64,000 nt of DNA from Psychrobacter sp. WY6 (lineage in GTDB: Bacteria; Pseudomonadota; Gammaproteobacteria; Pseudomonadales; Moraxellaceae): NCBI RefSeq assembly GCF_018448495.1, contig NZ_CP049902.1, positions 310,001 to 374,000 on the forward strand. The letters run 5' to 3'. Below, piece by piece: positions 29,736 to 40,371 of the stretch. Both the position numbers and the translations under genes were made by a program. Position 1 is the first letter of the stretch. Each line of letters opens with the position of its first letter. A model generated the notes under the pieces. It was not told the origin of the DNA. It worked only from the letters and a program-made list of their open reading frames with translations, and made no database searches.

Positions 29736-30554
29736 ATGGACAGTAACCCTATCCCGCGTATTTATCTCGGTACTGGTGGCTATAGCGATACCGACTTGTG
29801 CGGTACGCTGTATCCAACGGGCACAAAGAAAACGGACTTCTTACGCGAGTACGCCAAGCAATACGGCGCGGTCGAGATTAATAGCACTTTTTACGCGCCC
29901 ATCGGACAAAAAGCCTTTGCCGGTATGGTCAATAAGGCCTACGTGCAAGCAGACAGTGAATTGAAGTTCGCGGTCAAGCTCCATCAAGACTTTACTCATG
30001 CGCGCAAGGGCACAGCCGAACACGCGCAAGCATTTATTACTGCTCTAACTCCACTTATCGAAGCCAACGCTCTCGCGCCATTACTACTGCAATTCCCACA
30101 CGGCTTTGATCGTACCCGCGAGCATCGTCTATATCTGGCAAACCTTGTCAGTTGGTTTCAAGATTATCCACTAGCCGTTGAGTTTCGTCATAATGGTTGG
30201 CATACCCCGCAAGTGGTCGATAGTTTTGTCAAACAAGGTCTGATTTGGTGTAGCGTTGATTATCCCAAAGTCAGTGGTTTACCGCCGTCACGGCTGATAT
30301 TTACCGAGCGCACGGGCTATCTGCGCATGCATGGTAATAACCTAAACTGGTGGGATGCGATGAGCGCTGCTGACCGCCATGATTATCGCTATAGCGAGGC
30401 GGAAATGCAGGACTGGGCGCAAGCGATTGCCAATCAGCGTCAGCATTTTGATACGCTATATATCTTCTTTCAAAATACCGTCAACGCCCATGCCTATTAC
30501 AATATTGCGATGCTTAGAGAGGCGTTGGGTAAGTTTGGGTTTGAAGTGCTGTAA
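29736..30554 (+). CDS. DUF72 family protein
   Basis: A 272-residue TIM-barrel-like DUF72 protein. Signature segments: IYLGTGGYSDTDLCGTLYP, EYAKQYGAVEINSTFYAP, FAVKLHQDFTH, LLLQFPHGF, LAVEFRHNGWH, and the C-terminal YIFFQNTVNAHAYYNI. Molecular function is unknown for the family. The frame opens at GTG 29727, but ATG 29736 has a GGTAATGAG-like sequence upstream and matches the usual family start. Forty bases after ispA, so probably cotranscribed. Confidence 0.9.
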   Translation: MDSNPIPRIYLGTGGYSDTDLCGTLYPTGTKKTDFLREYAKQYGAVEINSTFYAPIGQKAFAGMVNKAYVQADSELKFAVKLHQDFTHARKGTAEHAQAFITALTPLIEANALAPLLLQFPHGFDRTREHRLYLANLVSWFQDYPLAVEFRHNGWHTPQVVDSFVKQGLIWCSVDYPKVSGLPPSRLIFTERTGYLRMHGNNLNWWDAMSAADRHDYRYSEAEMQDWAQAIANQRQHFDTLYIFFQNTVNAHAYYNIAMLREALGKFGFEVL

Positions 30555-30934
30555 TTTTTGAGCAGCGTAATACACTGATATATAAAATAGGTGTAGCATG
30601 GGTGAAATTAAATTAAATATACAGTTTTAATTTAATACACTATTTACTATGAAAGTTAGCGTCTAAAACCACTATTACAAATTTGAAATCGGAGGGGAAA
30701 TGTCAATTTCTACAATTAGTAGCAATCTTATAAGAACCCAAAAAGAGCTAGCTGATGCTACCCATAAAATTAGTTTAGAAACCAAGAAAGAAACAGCTTG
30801 TTCAAATAGAATCAACTCTATACAGAAATCTATAACCAAGAATACCGCTGAGAGTGCGCTTAAAACAAAACATGGAGAAATTCAGCGGAAATTAAATGAA
30901 ATATCGAAAATTCAAACTAAAAAAGCTGCCTTAG

Positions 30935-31811
30935 TTAAGGTAGAAGCAGCAAAAAATGCCAAGATATAGTCAGTTCACAATAAATAAATACAGCCCAATC
31001 CTGAAATAGCTTAGGCAGATTATTCTCCATCCACCCTTGGCGTAGAAACTTAGCTTGAGCCCATTTCTTTTCAATGGGGTTTAGATCAGGACTGTAGGGT
31101 GGCAGCCATAGAACACGATGACCGTGCCTGTTCAGTAGTTTTTGAATACGCTTGCTCTTATGAAAGCGGGCATTATCCATAACGATCACGCATTTAGTCT
31201 TGAGACTTGGAATTAGCGTGAACTTGCACCAGTCAAAATATATGGCTGTTGATATTTTGTTCAAAGTAATCAAGCGCAAACAGCATCTTTTTATACAAAG
31301 CACCGATGACATTAGTGCGCTTTTTTGCTTGCCAGTTGAAGCTGTCGATACAGGGTTTGCCTATCGGTGAGTATCCGTAAGGTCTTATAGTTTCAGCCTC
31401 AAAGCCGCTTTCATCCATATACACAATGGGATAGCCTTGCTGTGTAAAGCTATCAAGCTTACTCTGATACGACGCTCTTTTTATCAGGCAGGCTTTTGGA
31501 TGCTCTAAGGTCTTTTTTTGACTGATACCTAGGCGTTTTAAAGCATTGTGCATGCCGGTCTTACTACAGTTGAATCGCCTAGCTCGCTCATATAAATAGT
31601 CATCTGGATGTTGTTCAACGTCTTTTAAGAGTGCTTCATTCGGTATTTTAGTCGGTGGTTTATTCCGGGTTTGTTTGATACTTGAATCTTTGAGCCAGCG
31701 CTGTAATGCGGTTTTGCTAATATTATAAAAAGTACAAGCCTGACGGATACTCATGTCTTTGTTTTTGACACTTTTAATCACTTGTGCTCGAAAATCTGCT
31801 GAATAGGTCAT
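30935..31811 (-). pseudogene. IS630-family transposase, two overlapping frames
   Basis: The N-terminal frame (31233-31811) has a helix-turn-helix (IRQACTFYNISKTALQRWLK) and the first catalytic Asp in IVYMDESGFE. The C-terminal frame (to 31312) has VIVMDNARFHKS (second Asp) and LPPYSPDLNPIEKKWAQ (Glu), completing the DDE triad. The shift near 31245-31260 is one base gained or two lost, with no obvious slippery heptamer, so programmed frameshifting is not supported. The second frame runs through the terminal repeat and stops in host DNA at 30935. Confidence 0.88.
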
Positions 31812-31873
31812 TTGTTATTCTGCCATTTCGCTTGTTTTAAAACGATTGTATCTTATTTAAAAAGAACTGACTA
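30967..31873 (-). mobile_element. IS630-family insertion sequence
   Basis: A 907-bp element with perfect 10-bp terminal inverted repeats TAGTCAGTTC / GAACTGACTA, flanked by the TA target duplication typical of IS630/Tc1 elements (30965-30966 and 31874-31875). It carries one transposase on the minus strand. Inserted in the coiled-coil part of a TIR gene; removing the element plus one TA restores the host frame exactly. Confidence 0.93.
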
Positions 31874-32482
31874 TACTAAAACTCAAACAAGACTTAGCAA
31901 AAGAAGAAGAAAAAGAGCGTAAGAAATTATTAGCATTAGAAAAGCAACAGCGAAAAGAACAAATAGCTTTTCAAACTAAGTTGCAAGATGAAATTCAAAG
32001 AACTTCTCGAACGCAACATATAGTAGTAGGCGAATACATAATGGATAAATCATTACAAGTAGTCGAATACGATTTATTTATTTCACATGCTTCTGAGGAT
32101 AAGGAAGAATTTGTACGACCGTTAGCCGAAACATTAGAAAATTTAGGTGTGAAGGTTTGGTATGATGAGTTTACTTTAAGAGTTGGTGATAGCTTAAGAA
32201 AAAATATAGACCATGGTCTCATAAACTCTAGATTTGGTACAGTCATCTTATCTTCATCTTTTTGTTCGAAAAATTGGACTCAATATGAGTTAGATTCAAT
32301 GGTAGCTAGAGAAATGGATGGCCACAAAATGATTCTTCCTATCTGGCATAAAGTAACAAAGAATGAAGTGATGAGTTTTAGCCCAGCTTTAGCAGATAAG
32401 GTTGCACTGAATACCTCAATGAGTAGTATTGAAGAAATTGCAGATAAGTTGGCAGAAGTAATATTATCAGAATGAATCAAAC

Positions 32483-32514
32483 AAAAAAAAGGACGCCTCT
32501 CAGCGTCCTTTTTT
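32483..32514. terminator. Bidirectional terminator, TIR gene / sodB
   Basis: AAAAAAAAGGACGC / GCGTCCTTTTTT stem between the convergent TIR gene and sodB. Confidence 0.9.
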
Positions 32515-32541
32515 ATTAATCAAATGCTTAGTGGTTAAAGA

Positions 32542-33164
32542 TTACTCTTCAACACCAGCATCTTGACCTTTATATTCGCATTTGCGTAGTCCCAGTTCAC
32601 TAGCTTGTCTAGGAACGTGTCAACATAATCAGGACGACGGTTACGATAATCGATATAGTACGCATGTTCCCATACATCACAAGTCATACCGCGATTTGAT
32701 CATGTGCAAGGGGGTATCAGCGTTAGCCGTTTGGCGATAGACAGTTTGCCACCGACTTTATCAGCGACTAGCCATGCCCAACCTGAACCGAACTGAGTCA
32801 ATGCTGCATTTTTGAACTCTTCACGGAACTTGTCGTAGCTACCGAAATCTTCTTCGATTTTGCCTTTTAGATCACCAGTAGGTTCGCCGCCGCCATTGGT
32901 TGGCGTCATGCAATTCCAATAGAACGTGTGGTTCCATACTTGGGCTGCTTGGTTGAACATACCTTGCTTGCTGTCATCTTTAGCAGTTGCTACGATGATT
33001 TCTGGCAATGTTTTGTCTAGACTAGAACCTGGTAGCAATTCGTTGAGCTTAGTCACGTAGGCATTATGATGCTTGTCGTGATGATACTCTAGCGTCTCGG
33101 CACTGATATGTGGCTCTAGTGCGTCTTTTGCGTATGGTAGCTCTGGTAAAGTAATGTTTGACAT
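32542..33164 (-). pseudogene. sodB: Fe-type superoxide dismutase SodB, multiply frameshifted
   Basis: A cytoplasmic Fe/Mn-SOD. ATG 33164 gives MSNITLPELPYAKDALEPHI; the frame upstream is not needed. Metal ligands: His in LEYHHDKHH, His in VWNHTFYW, then Asp/His in [10 protein letters not shown], which lies in another frame. GGGEPTGDL and the Gln-bearing FGSGWAWL are Fe-SOD-like. At least four single-base losses fall between about 32732 and 32580. Repair gives [19 protein letters not shown]...[13 protein letters not shown]...QDAGVEE with stop 32542-32544, 208 aa. Confidence 0.92.
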
Positions 33165-33719
33165 AGTTATTTTATCCTTGCTGTTTTTAGCCGTCATTTG
33201 ATAAAAACTCATTATAGAAACTGAATTTTACGCTATTTTTACATCATAAAGAACACGATAAAATGGCGGACTAAATTGGCTGAGTTTATTGTTTGAAATG
33301 AATGTTATTGCTTAATACCGTTTATTGTTTAACACAGTATCACGTATTATTATGAATCCAAAATTAACTTACTTTTGTTACTGTTTGCTCAAAAGCCAAG
33401 TGCTTGACTTCATAAGCATTTATTCTTAATATTCACAAGCCATAAGATATCATTCACGGTAGCTTGGCGGCTATTATAGCAACAGTGGCGACAAATATCA
33501 GTTACCAAATGTTATGGATAACACTGTTAGTATAGCCTTTGGTTGTCTATAGACTAAGCGCAGAATGCCTTAGCATGCCAATCGTGCTAGGCACTTAGCT
33601 GACTGATAAACTGATGAAATTGGCATTAAGATACCGATATAATTTAAAAACCGATCATACTTTCAACAATGATACTTTCACTAACCATATTCTTAATAAT
33701 GACATAACGGAATAACCCT
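33165..33719. other. Divergent intergenic region sodB / rdgB
   Basis: About 555 bp. No supported ORF, hairpin or recognisable Fur box. The promoters of both genes must lie here. Confidence 0.5.
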
Positions 33720-34373
33720 ATGAGCACCACGAATACCTCACGCTCCTCTACCCAATCGACCCCTGATAATCAATGGGTGCTCGCCAGTAATAATAAAGGC
33801 AAACTGGCTGAGTTTAAAAGGCTGTTTGCCGAGGCAGATTTGGATGTGACGATCATCCCGCAAGGTCAGCTCAATATTGACGATGCGATAGAAGATGGGT
33901 TGAGCTTTGTAGAAAACGCCATTATCAAAGCACGTCATGCCAGTCGAATTAGTGGTCTACCTGCGATTGCAGATGATTCAGGACTATGTGTGCCAGTATT
34001 AGGTAATGCACCCGGCATCTATTCTGCTCGCTATGCTGGTGAGCATGGCAATGATGGCAAAAACAACGCCAAACTCATCGCTGATTTGCAACCTATTCGT
34101 ACTGAGCACGCTAACGAGCCTATTAAAGGATTATTTGTTTGCGTACTGGCGATGGTGCGCCATGCTGATGATCCGCTACCGATTATCGCGCAAGGTCTGT
34201 GGCAGGGTGAGATATTAGAGACAGCGCATGGTGACGGCGGTTTTGGTTATGATCCGCTGTTTTGGTTGCCAGAGTTGCAAGCTAGCGCCGCGAGCTTAAG
34301 TGCTGCTGATAAAAATAGCATTAGTCATCGGGGGCAAGCGATTCAGCAATTATTGACGCAGTTGCCGTTGTAG
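33720..34373 (+). CDS. rdgB: XTP/dITP diphosphatase
   Basis: House-cleaning pyrophosphatase that hydrolyses dITP, dXTP and ITP to monophosphates, keeping deaminated purines out of DNA. 217 residues with all family motifs: WVLASNNKGKLAEFKR, SFVENAIIKARHAS, AIADDSGLCVPVL, GGFGYDPLFWLP and the C-terminal ISHRGQAI. The N-terminus has a short Ser/Thr tail. Start ATG 33720 with a GGAATAA-type RBS. Confidence 0.95.
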   Translation: MSTTNTSRSSTQSTPDNQWVLASNNKGKLAEFKRLFAEADLDVTIIPQGQLNIDDAIEDGLSFVENAIIKARHASRISGLPAIADDSGLCVPVLGNAPGIYSARYAGEHGNDGKNNAKLIADLQPIRTEHANEPIKGLFVCVLAMVRHADDPLPIIAQGLWQGEILETAHGDGGFGYDPLFWLPELQASAASLSAADKNSISHRGQAIQQLLTQLPL

Positions 34374-34886
34374 ATAACCCTTAAATCTTATAGTGGATTC
34401 AATTTATTCCTTTAGCTATTAATGCTAATACAAGAAAGTCTAGCGCAGAGGTAAAAATCGTAGTTTAAGCGAGATTGACGATGTAGCAGATTCAAAGTGA
34501 ATGGACGATAAAGAGATAATTTTTACTTTAATAAACAGATAGATTATACTGTTCTACTTTTAAAATTTTGTTGAAAGCCGTTATTTGTCTGTATAATTCA
34601 CCAAAAAGCGTTATTATGCGGTGCATTAACGGTTTATGATTGATATCTGATAGCGCCTATTACTAAGATAACCGTTTCACATTTTAGTATCAGTCAGCGC
34701 CAGTGGTGACCAAAGGCGATTGCTCAAGGTACTGACTTTGACATTGCGCGCTATCGCTATCCCCTATTTATTCCAACGGCAACCCATGATACACGCCCGT
34801 AATTTGAGGCACGGTTTGTCTATTACCATTTAACCCTAAGTACTATTTAATCAAACGTACTATTTAATCCTAAAGGTGTAATTAAC
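34374..34886. other. Intergenic region upstream of tig
   Basis: About 510 bp between rdgB and tig, both plus strand. No convincing terminator or ORF. It presumably holds the tig promoter; AAAGGTG directly precedes the tig ATG. Confidence 0.5.
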
Positions 34887-36229
34887 ATGGCTACAGATTT
34901 ACAAGTCACAACCAACAAGCTATCTAATAAAGAAACCCAATTGACAGTTAAAGTACCTGTCGAAAAAATTCAAAACAAAGTCGAAGGTCGTATTCGCCAA
35001 GTTGCGAAAACTGCCAAGATTGACGGTTTCCGTAAAGGTAACGTCCCTATGTCACATTCCGTTCACAGTACGGTGCTGGCATTCAACAAGAAGTTATCAA
35101 CGATGTGATCCGTGATACCGTTTTTGAAGCGATCAAATCTGAAGACATCCGCGCAGTTGGCATGCCTAACATCGACGACGTAAAACTTGAAGATGATTTC
35201 TTGGTTTATCAAGCCACTGTTGAAATCTTCCCAGAAGTAGACGTACAAGGTATCGATGAGATCGAAGTTGAGCGTCACACTGCACAAGTTAGTGAAGAAG
35301 ACGTTGACACTATGATCGAAAACCTACAAAAGCAACGTGAAGAATTCGTTGAGAAAAAAGGTAAAGCGGACAAAGGCAATCAAGTAACTTTTGACTTTGA
35401 AGGCTCTATCGATGGCGAAAAATTCGAAGGCGGTTCTGCTGAAGACTTCAAACTGGTTATCGGTAGCAACCAGATGATTCCTGGTTTTGAAGCGGGTATC
35501 AAAGGCATGAAAGCTGGCGAAGAGAAAGTTATCGACGTCACTTTCCCAGAAGATTACCAAGCTGAAAACTTAGCTGGTAAAAAAGCTCAGTTCAAAATCA
35601 ATGTAAAATTGGTTGAAAAATCTAAGCTACCAGAAATCAACGAAGAGTTCCTTGAGCTATTCGGTGTGAAAGAAGGCGGCGTTGAGAAGTTGAAAGAAGA
35701 CGTTCGCAAAAACATGGAACGCGAAATCAAAAACGCGGCTCGTAGCCAAGTTAAGCAAGCGACTTTTGACGCATTGCTAGAAAAGAACGAGTTTGACGTA
35801 CCAAACGCTATGCTAGAGCAAGAAATCGAGCGTCAACGCAACATGATGATGCAACGTTTTTCTCAGCAGTTCGGTGCCAATGCTGATAGCTTCGATAAAG
35901 ACATGCTACCAAATGAGCTATTTGAAGAGCAAGCGCTACGTGCTGCCCGTCTTGGCATCATCGTTGCTCGTGTTATCGATACCAAAGGCTTAGAAGTCGA
36001 TCAAGAACGCGTTGAAAGTTTCATCAAAGAAGCCGCTGAAAACTACGAAGATCCAAGCGAAGTCATCGAATACTACACCAATGACAAGCAGCAGCGCGCG
36101 AACATTGAGTCTGTAGTACTAGAAGACCAAGTAGTTGATTATTTAATCGAGCAAGGTAAAGTAACTGACAAAGAAGTTAGCTACCAAGACTTGCTAGCTG
36201 CACAGCAACAACAGCAGCAAGGCATGTAA
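34887..36229 (+). pseudogene. tig: Trigger factor, one frameshift
   Basis: Ribosome-bound chaperone and peptidyl-prolyl isomerase. The N-terminal ribosome-binding signature [11 protein letters not shown] is at about residues 46-56. The frame then breaks: inserting one A in CACATTCCG (about 35057) gives [23 protein letters not shown] and continues to the stop. The PPIase domain (about 160-245: [35 protein letters not shown]) and helical C-terminal arms follow, ending in a Gln-rich tail. Repaired length 447 aa. First gene of tig-clpP-clpX. Confidence 0.93.
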
Positions 36230-36246
36230 TTTAGTGAGATAACTTA

Positions 36247-36282
36247 GCAATTTGCCATTCAATGGCAAATTGCTAATCTCAA
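36247..36282 (+). other. Hairpin 3' of tig
   Basis: Long inverted repeat AACTTAGCAATTTGCCATT / AATGGCAAATTGCTAA directly after the tig stop, with no following T-run. More likely an mRNA 3' stabiliser or processing hairpin than a terminator. Confidence 0.5.
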
Positions 36283-36288
36283 TCTAAA

Positions 36289-36324
36289 CATGCTCTAACA
36301 TAATGCTCTAACGCAATGCTCTAA
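36289..36324 (+). repeat. Tandem ATGCTCTAAC repeat
   Basis: Three copies of ATGCTCTAAC at about 36290, 36303 and 36315. The last copy forms the left arm of the terminator that follows, so the array looks like duplication of a terminator arm. Confidence 0.6.
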
Positions 36325-36347
36325 CATATGTGTTAGGGCATTTTTAT
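36315..36347 (+). terminator. Intrinsic terminator after tig
   Basis: Imperfect stem AATGCTCTAACA / TGTTAGGGCATT, TATG loop and a T5 run. Suggests that tig is transcribed separately from clpP-clpX, at least in part. Confidence 0.7.
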
Positions 36348-36675
36348 TGGGGATTTATATGCTATCTTTATGGACAGTTTATAACCAAGCCCCTTGATAA
36401 ATGGTTACAGACGCCTTATTAATAGTGAGTCAATCATTTTATTAATAGCACTCATGTTATAAATAGAAAATTATTTTTCACATGAAAAAGTTACTATTGC
36501 CTCAATAAAAAAGTTACCATTAGCTCAATTATTTAGCGATATCTGGCGCTTATTATTTCAGCCAGCGAATATTATTAAAAAGCGGCAACATCTAGCATGA
36601 TGAGCAGCCCTACAAGCGTAGCCGCTCGCTAGCTTCAATCCCTTTATTTTATGTACTTATAAACAGGACATCTTT

Positions 36676-37378
36676 ATGACAGATTATGATCGCATCACTG
36701 CCAACCCACATTTTGATATGCTGATGAGTGCGCACAATGACGCACAAGGCATGCAATATACCCAAAGCGCCCCTCAAGCTGCGCATGCAGCATTAGTGCC
36801 AATGGTCGTTGAACAATCCTCTCGCGGTGAACGCTCGTTTGATATTTTCTCGCGTCTATTGCGTGAGCGCGTTATCTTTTGACTGGTCAAGTCGAAGACC
36901 ATATGGCCAATCTGATTGTTGCACAGTTGCTATTTTAGAAGCAGAAAACCCAGATAAAGATATTCACTTGTATATCAATTCACCAGGCGGCTCAGTGAGT
37001 GCAGGCTTGGCAATCTTTGATACCATGAACTTCATCAAACCTGAAGTGTCAACCATCTGTATGGGCGGTGCTTATAGCATGGGCTCGTTCTTGCTCGCGG
37101 CTGGTCAAAAAGGCAAACGTTACTCTCTTGCCAATGCTCGTGTCATGATTCATCAGCCTTCAGGCGGCGCGCAAGGTCAAGCAACCGATATCGAAATTAA
37201 TGCGCGTGAAATTCTAAAAACGCGTGCCCGTTTAAATGAGATTTTGGCAGAACGTACTGGTCAACCATTAGAGAAAATTGAAAAAGACGTTGAGCGTGAC
37301 TTTTGGTTAGATGCGAAAGAAGCCAAAGAATACGGTCTGGTTGATGAAGTATTAGAGCGCCGCCCTACTTCTTTATAA
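36676..37378 (+). pseudogene. clpP: ATP-dependent Clp protease proteolytic subunit, two frameshifts
   Basis: Serine peptidase that forms tetradecamers with ClpX/ClpA. The catalytic Ser is in [16 protein letters not shown], His in [15 protein letters not shown], Asp in [14 protein letters not shown]. The frame leaves at RERVIF and returns at LEAENPDKD. Restoring one T to each of the T4 runs at 36876-36879 and 36932-36935 gives [22 protein letters not shown] and LLFLEAENPD. Repaired length 234 aa, with an N-terminal propeptide-like tail of about 45 residues. RBS AGGACA. ClpX follows 114 bp later. Confidence 0.93.
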
Positions 37379-37492
37379 TTACCGCATAAGAGCAAAAGCT
37401 TTGATGGGCATCAAAAGCCTGAGCGTTATACGTTTTGGCTTTGATGTAAAAATCAAAATATTTGTAAGTTTTAAATTTTAGGAGCGCCTTTT

Positions 37493-38806
37493 ATGGCAGA
37501 AGATAACACCCCGCATTGCTCGTTTTGCGGCAAAGCCAAAAGCGATGTACAGCAGCTGATTGCCGCTGACGATGCCAATATCTGTAATGAATGTATTGAG
37601 CTATGTACCGATTTAATCGCTGACAGCGCCGAAGATGGCGATGATGACAGCGACATTGATACGTCTTGGGTCAATAAAAAGCTACCAACGCCAAAAGAGC
37701 TGCGTGCTAAGCTTGACGAATACGTCATTGGACAAGACGCTGCTAAAAAAGCACTAGCCGTTGCCGTCTATAACCATTATAAGCGCCTAAAAGTTAGCCA
37801 AACCTTAGCCAATGACAGCAAGAAAGCGAAGATTGGCGCTGACGATGCCATGGTTGAATTGGCGAAAAGTAACATTTTGCTGATTGGCCCAACGGGTTCT
37901 GGTAAGACCTTACTGGCGCAAACCTTGGCGCGTTTACTGGATGTGCCTTTTGCGATGGCCGATGCGACGACCTTGACCGAGGCCGGTTATGTCGGCGAAG
38001 ATGTCGAAAATATCGTGCAAAAACTTTTGCAAGCATCAGATTATGACGTGAGCAAAGCGGAACAAGGCATCATCTATATCGATGAGATTGATAAAATCAG
38101 TAAGAAAGGCGACAACCCGTCTATCACCCGTGATGTGTCAGGCGAAGGCGTACAGCAAGCGTTGCTAAAGCTTATCGAAGGTACGGTTGCTGCCATTCCG
38201 CCGCACGGTGGGCGCAAACATCCACAGCAAGAGCTGATCCAAGTTGATACGAGTAACATCTTAATCATCGTCGGCGGGGCGTTTGCCGGTCTTGATGCGG
38301 TTATTCAGCAGCGTACAGAAAAAGGCGGTATCGGCTTTAATGCGGATGTCAGCTCAAAAGATGATAGCAAACGCAGTTCAGAATTACTGCAACAAGTAGA
38401 GCCTGAAGATTTGATCAAATTTGGTCTCATTCCTGAGCTCATCGGTCGTCTTCCTGTTCTCGCTGCGCTCACAGAGCTGGACGAGGACGCATTGGTTCAG
38501 ATATTGACAGAACCAAAAAATGCCTTGGTTAAGCAATATAAGTATCTATTCGATATGGAAGGCGCTGACATTAGCTTTACCAAAGAAGCGCTCGATGCGA
38601 TTGCCAAAAAAGCCATGGCGCGTAAGACTGGTGCTCGCGGACTGCGCTCTATCGTTGAAAATGCGCTCCTTGAGACTATGTACGAGTTGCCTTCTATGAA
38701 GAATGCCAAGACTGTCATCGTCGACGAGCAAGTGATTAATGAAGGTAAAACACCTGAAATAATCTTTTCTACCGACGACTCAGAGCAAATAGCGATAGAT
38801 GCTTAG
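37493..38806 (+). CDS. clpX: ATP-dependent Clp protease ATPase subunit ClpX
   Basis: AAA+ unfoldase that feeds substrates to ClpP. Intact, 437 aa. N-terminal zinc-binding domain CSFCGK...CNECIEL (four Cys, residues about 9-34), Walker A GPTGSGKT near 125, pore loop GYVGED, Walker [11 protein letters not shown], the RKH loop in HGGRKHPQQ, sensor-1 region and [12 protein letters not shown]. An acidic Asp/Glu linker joins the zinc domain to the AAA module. Ends at a strong terminator. Confidence 0.96.
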   Translation: MAEDNTPHCSFCGKAKSDVQQLIAADDANICNECIELCTDLIADSAEDGDDDSDIDTSWVNKKLPTPKELRAKLDEYVIGQDAAKKALAVAVYNHYKRLKVSQTLANDSKKAKIGADDAMVELAKSNILLIGPTGSGKTLLAQTLARLLDVPFAMADATTLTEAGYVGEDVENIVQKLLQASDYDVSKAEQGIIYIDEIDKISKKGDNPSITRDVSGEGVQQALLKLIEGTVAAIPPHGGRKHPQQELIQVDTSNILIIVGGAFAGLDAVIQQRTEKGGIGFNADVSSKDDSKRSSELLQQVEPEDLIKFGLIPELIGRLPVLAALTELDEDALVQILTEPKNALVKQYKYLFDMEGADISFTKEALDAIAKKAMARKTGARGLRSIVENALLETMYELPSMKNAKTVIVDEQVINEGKTPEIIFSTDDSEQIAIDA

Positions 38807-38848
38807 CCGTTGTTATCAGCTTTATTAAAACTGTCATTGAAGTAAAGG

Positions 38849-38880
38849 CGTCTAGCATATCTTATGCTAGACGTTTTTTT
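38849..38880 (+). terminator. Intrinsic terminator after clpX
   Basis: CGTCTAGCATA / TATGCTAGACG stem followed by seven T. Closes the clpP-clpX unit. Confidence 0.92.
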
Positions 38881-39031
38881 ATGGCTGCTCACTTATGATT
38901 TTTTTATGACAGCCAATGTATGGATAAAGTGACAGCGGCGTCTATCAATCGTTCATAGCTAAAGTCACAAAGCATGCTAAGGTAAATGTGCTACCAACAC
39001 CTATCACTGATGAAACAAAGGACTGTTTATC

Positions 39032-40042
39032 ATGCTTAATAATGTTACTTCTATCGCAACCTCATTACGCCAACACTTGCCTTTTCATACCACGACAGAC
39101 CAAGATATTGCCCCTTATTATCGTAATCATGTCGCGGCTATTACGGGTGCTGGCTCTGGTATGGGGCGCGAGTTGGCTATTCATTTGGCAAAGATGGGCT
39201 GCCACGTGGCGCTCTATGATATCAACGCGGCGCAACTGGCACAGACCAAAGAATTGCTCGTCGGTTATGATATCAAAGCGACATGACAGTACTTGATGTC
39301 TCAGACAATAAAGCGTGGAAGCGTGGGCAGATCGGTATGGCAGACCATGGCAAAGTGAACTTCATCTTTAATAATGCAGGCGTGGCGCTATATTCGACCG
39401 TAGAAGGCAGTAGCAGTAGTTAGCGAGCTTGAATGGGTGATGGACATCAATTTTTGGGGTGTGGTCTATGGCACCAAGGCATTTTTGCCATTGATTAAGA
39501 ACAGTGTCAAACAAAGCGAATCGACGAATGGCAGCAAAAAAAACAGATCGCGCCAATTTAACGAGCATGGTCACATCATTAATATCTCAAGCCTGTTTGG
39601 CTTGACTGCGCAGCCGTCACAATCTGCGTATAACGCCAGTAAATTTGCTGTACGCGGCTTTACTGAAAGCTTACGTCAAGAGCTAGATATTCAGCGCTGC
39701 GGTGTGTCAGCGACCTGCATTCATCCCGGCGGGATTAAAACCAATATTGCCAATAGTGCCCGTGGTAATGACAGTATCAATGATATTGGCATACGTACTG
39801 GCCCCAAAGCCATTCAGAGCTTTAATAAATTCCTGAAATTTGATGCAAGCAATGCCGCTTGGATTATTTTGCAGGCTGCCGCGACCAATCAACCGCGCTG
39901 TCTTATTGGCAATGATGCCAAAATAATCGACGCGGTACAGCGTGTCTTTCCAGCGACATACAGTCAAATATTGAACGATGTCCATAAGCTCTCTCGTAAG
40001 CTCAAACCACGCCGCCATAAAAAACCAAGCACGCCAAAATAA
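39032..40042 (+). pseudogene. Short-chain dehydrogenase/reductase, frameshifted
   Basis: An NAD(P)-dependent SDR of about 337 aa. TGAGSGMGRELAIHL is the cofactor glycine motif and YDINAAQLA the specificity strand. After 39286 the frame breaks, but NFIFNNAGVALYST (the NNAG motif) is readable around 39360. From about 39420 the frame is restored with MDINFWGVVYGTKAFLP, IINISSLFGLTAQPSQSAYNASK (Ser and YxxxK catalytic residues) and IHPGGIKTNIA. Net shift is zero, with several losses between 39280 and 39420. Substrate unknown; the C-terminal basic tail suggests peripheral membrane contact. Confidence 0.85.
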
Positions 40043-40066
40043 TATATTCTAAGAGTATTTGCCCAC

Positions 40067-40106
40067 AAAAAGCGCTTAAATATTGATAATATTTAAGCGC
40101 TTTTTT
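40067..40106 (+). terminator. Intrinsic terminator after the SDR gene
   Basis: AAAAAGCGCTTAAATATT / AATATTTAAGCGCTTTTTT, a long perfect stem with a short loop and a T6 run. Confidence 0.93.
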
Positions 40107-40371
40107 GATCGATAGAATCTCAATACTGTCTTTCAATATCGTTCTTCATACGGTATGAAATTAATTCATATCTCTCTAAAGCCAAAACACTTTATCTATT
40201 TATATACTTTAATTATTTAATATTTGATACAATTATGTTTCTAGCAACTTACAGATTGATGACTCATTCAGATTTTTTGCACAAAAATTAAGATTACTTC
40301 TGTCATTTTGACAGCTAAATTATCATAAAAATATATTATTACATATTATTTTTGATAATAAGGATATTCCA

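Larger units (their letters stand above)
30700..32475 (+). pseudogene. Coiled-coil TIR-domain protein interrupted by an IS630-family element
   Basis: Removing the IS and one TA joins AAG-ATA to CTA-AAA and gives one 288-residue frame. Residues 1-140 are Lys/Glu-rich coiled coil (ISTISSNLIRTQKELADA, KLKQDLAKEEEKERKK). Residues about 150-285 are a TIR domain: YDLFISHASEDKEEFVRPLA, VKVWYDEF, and SSSFCSKNWTQYEL with the Glu at the NADase catalytic position. Bacterial TIR proteins cleave NAD in anti-phage defence or as effectors; that role is inferred here. The upstream half now ends at a TAG formed by the IS end (30967-30969). A TIR-only product could start at ATG 32041. Confidence 0.88.

Noticed and set aside
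31230..31320. Programmed frameshifting in the IS630 transposase
   Set aside because: The two-frame layout fits, but there is no slippery A6/A7 heptamer at the junction, and similar single-base losses are common throughout this record.
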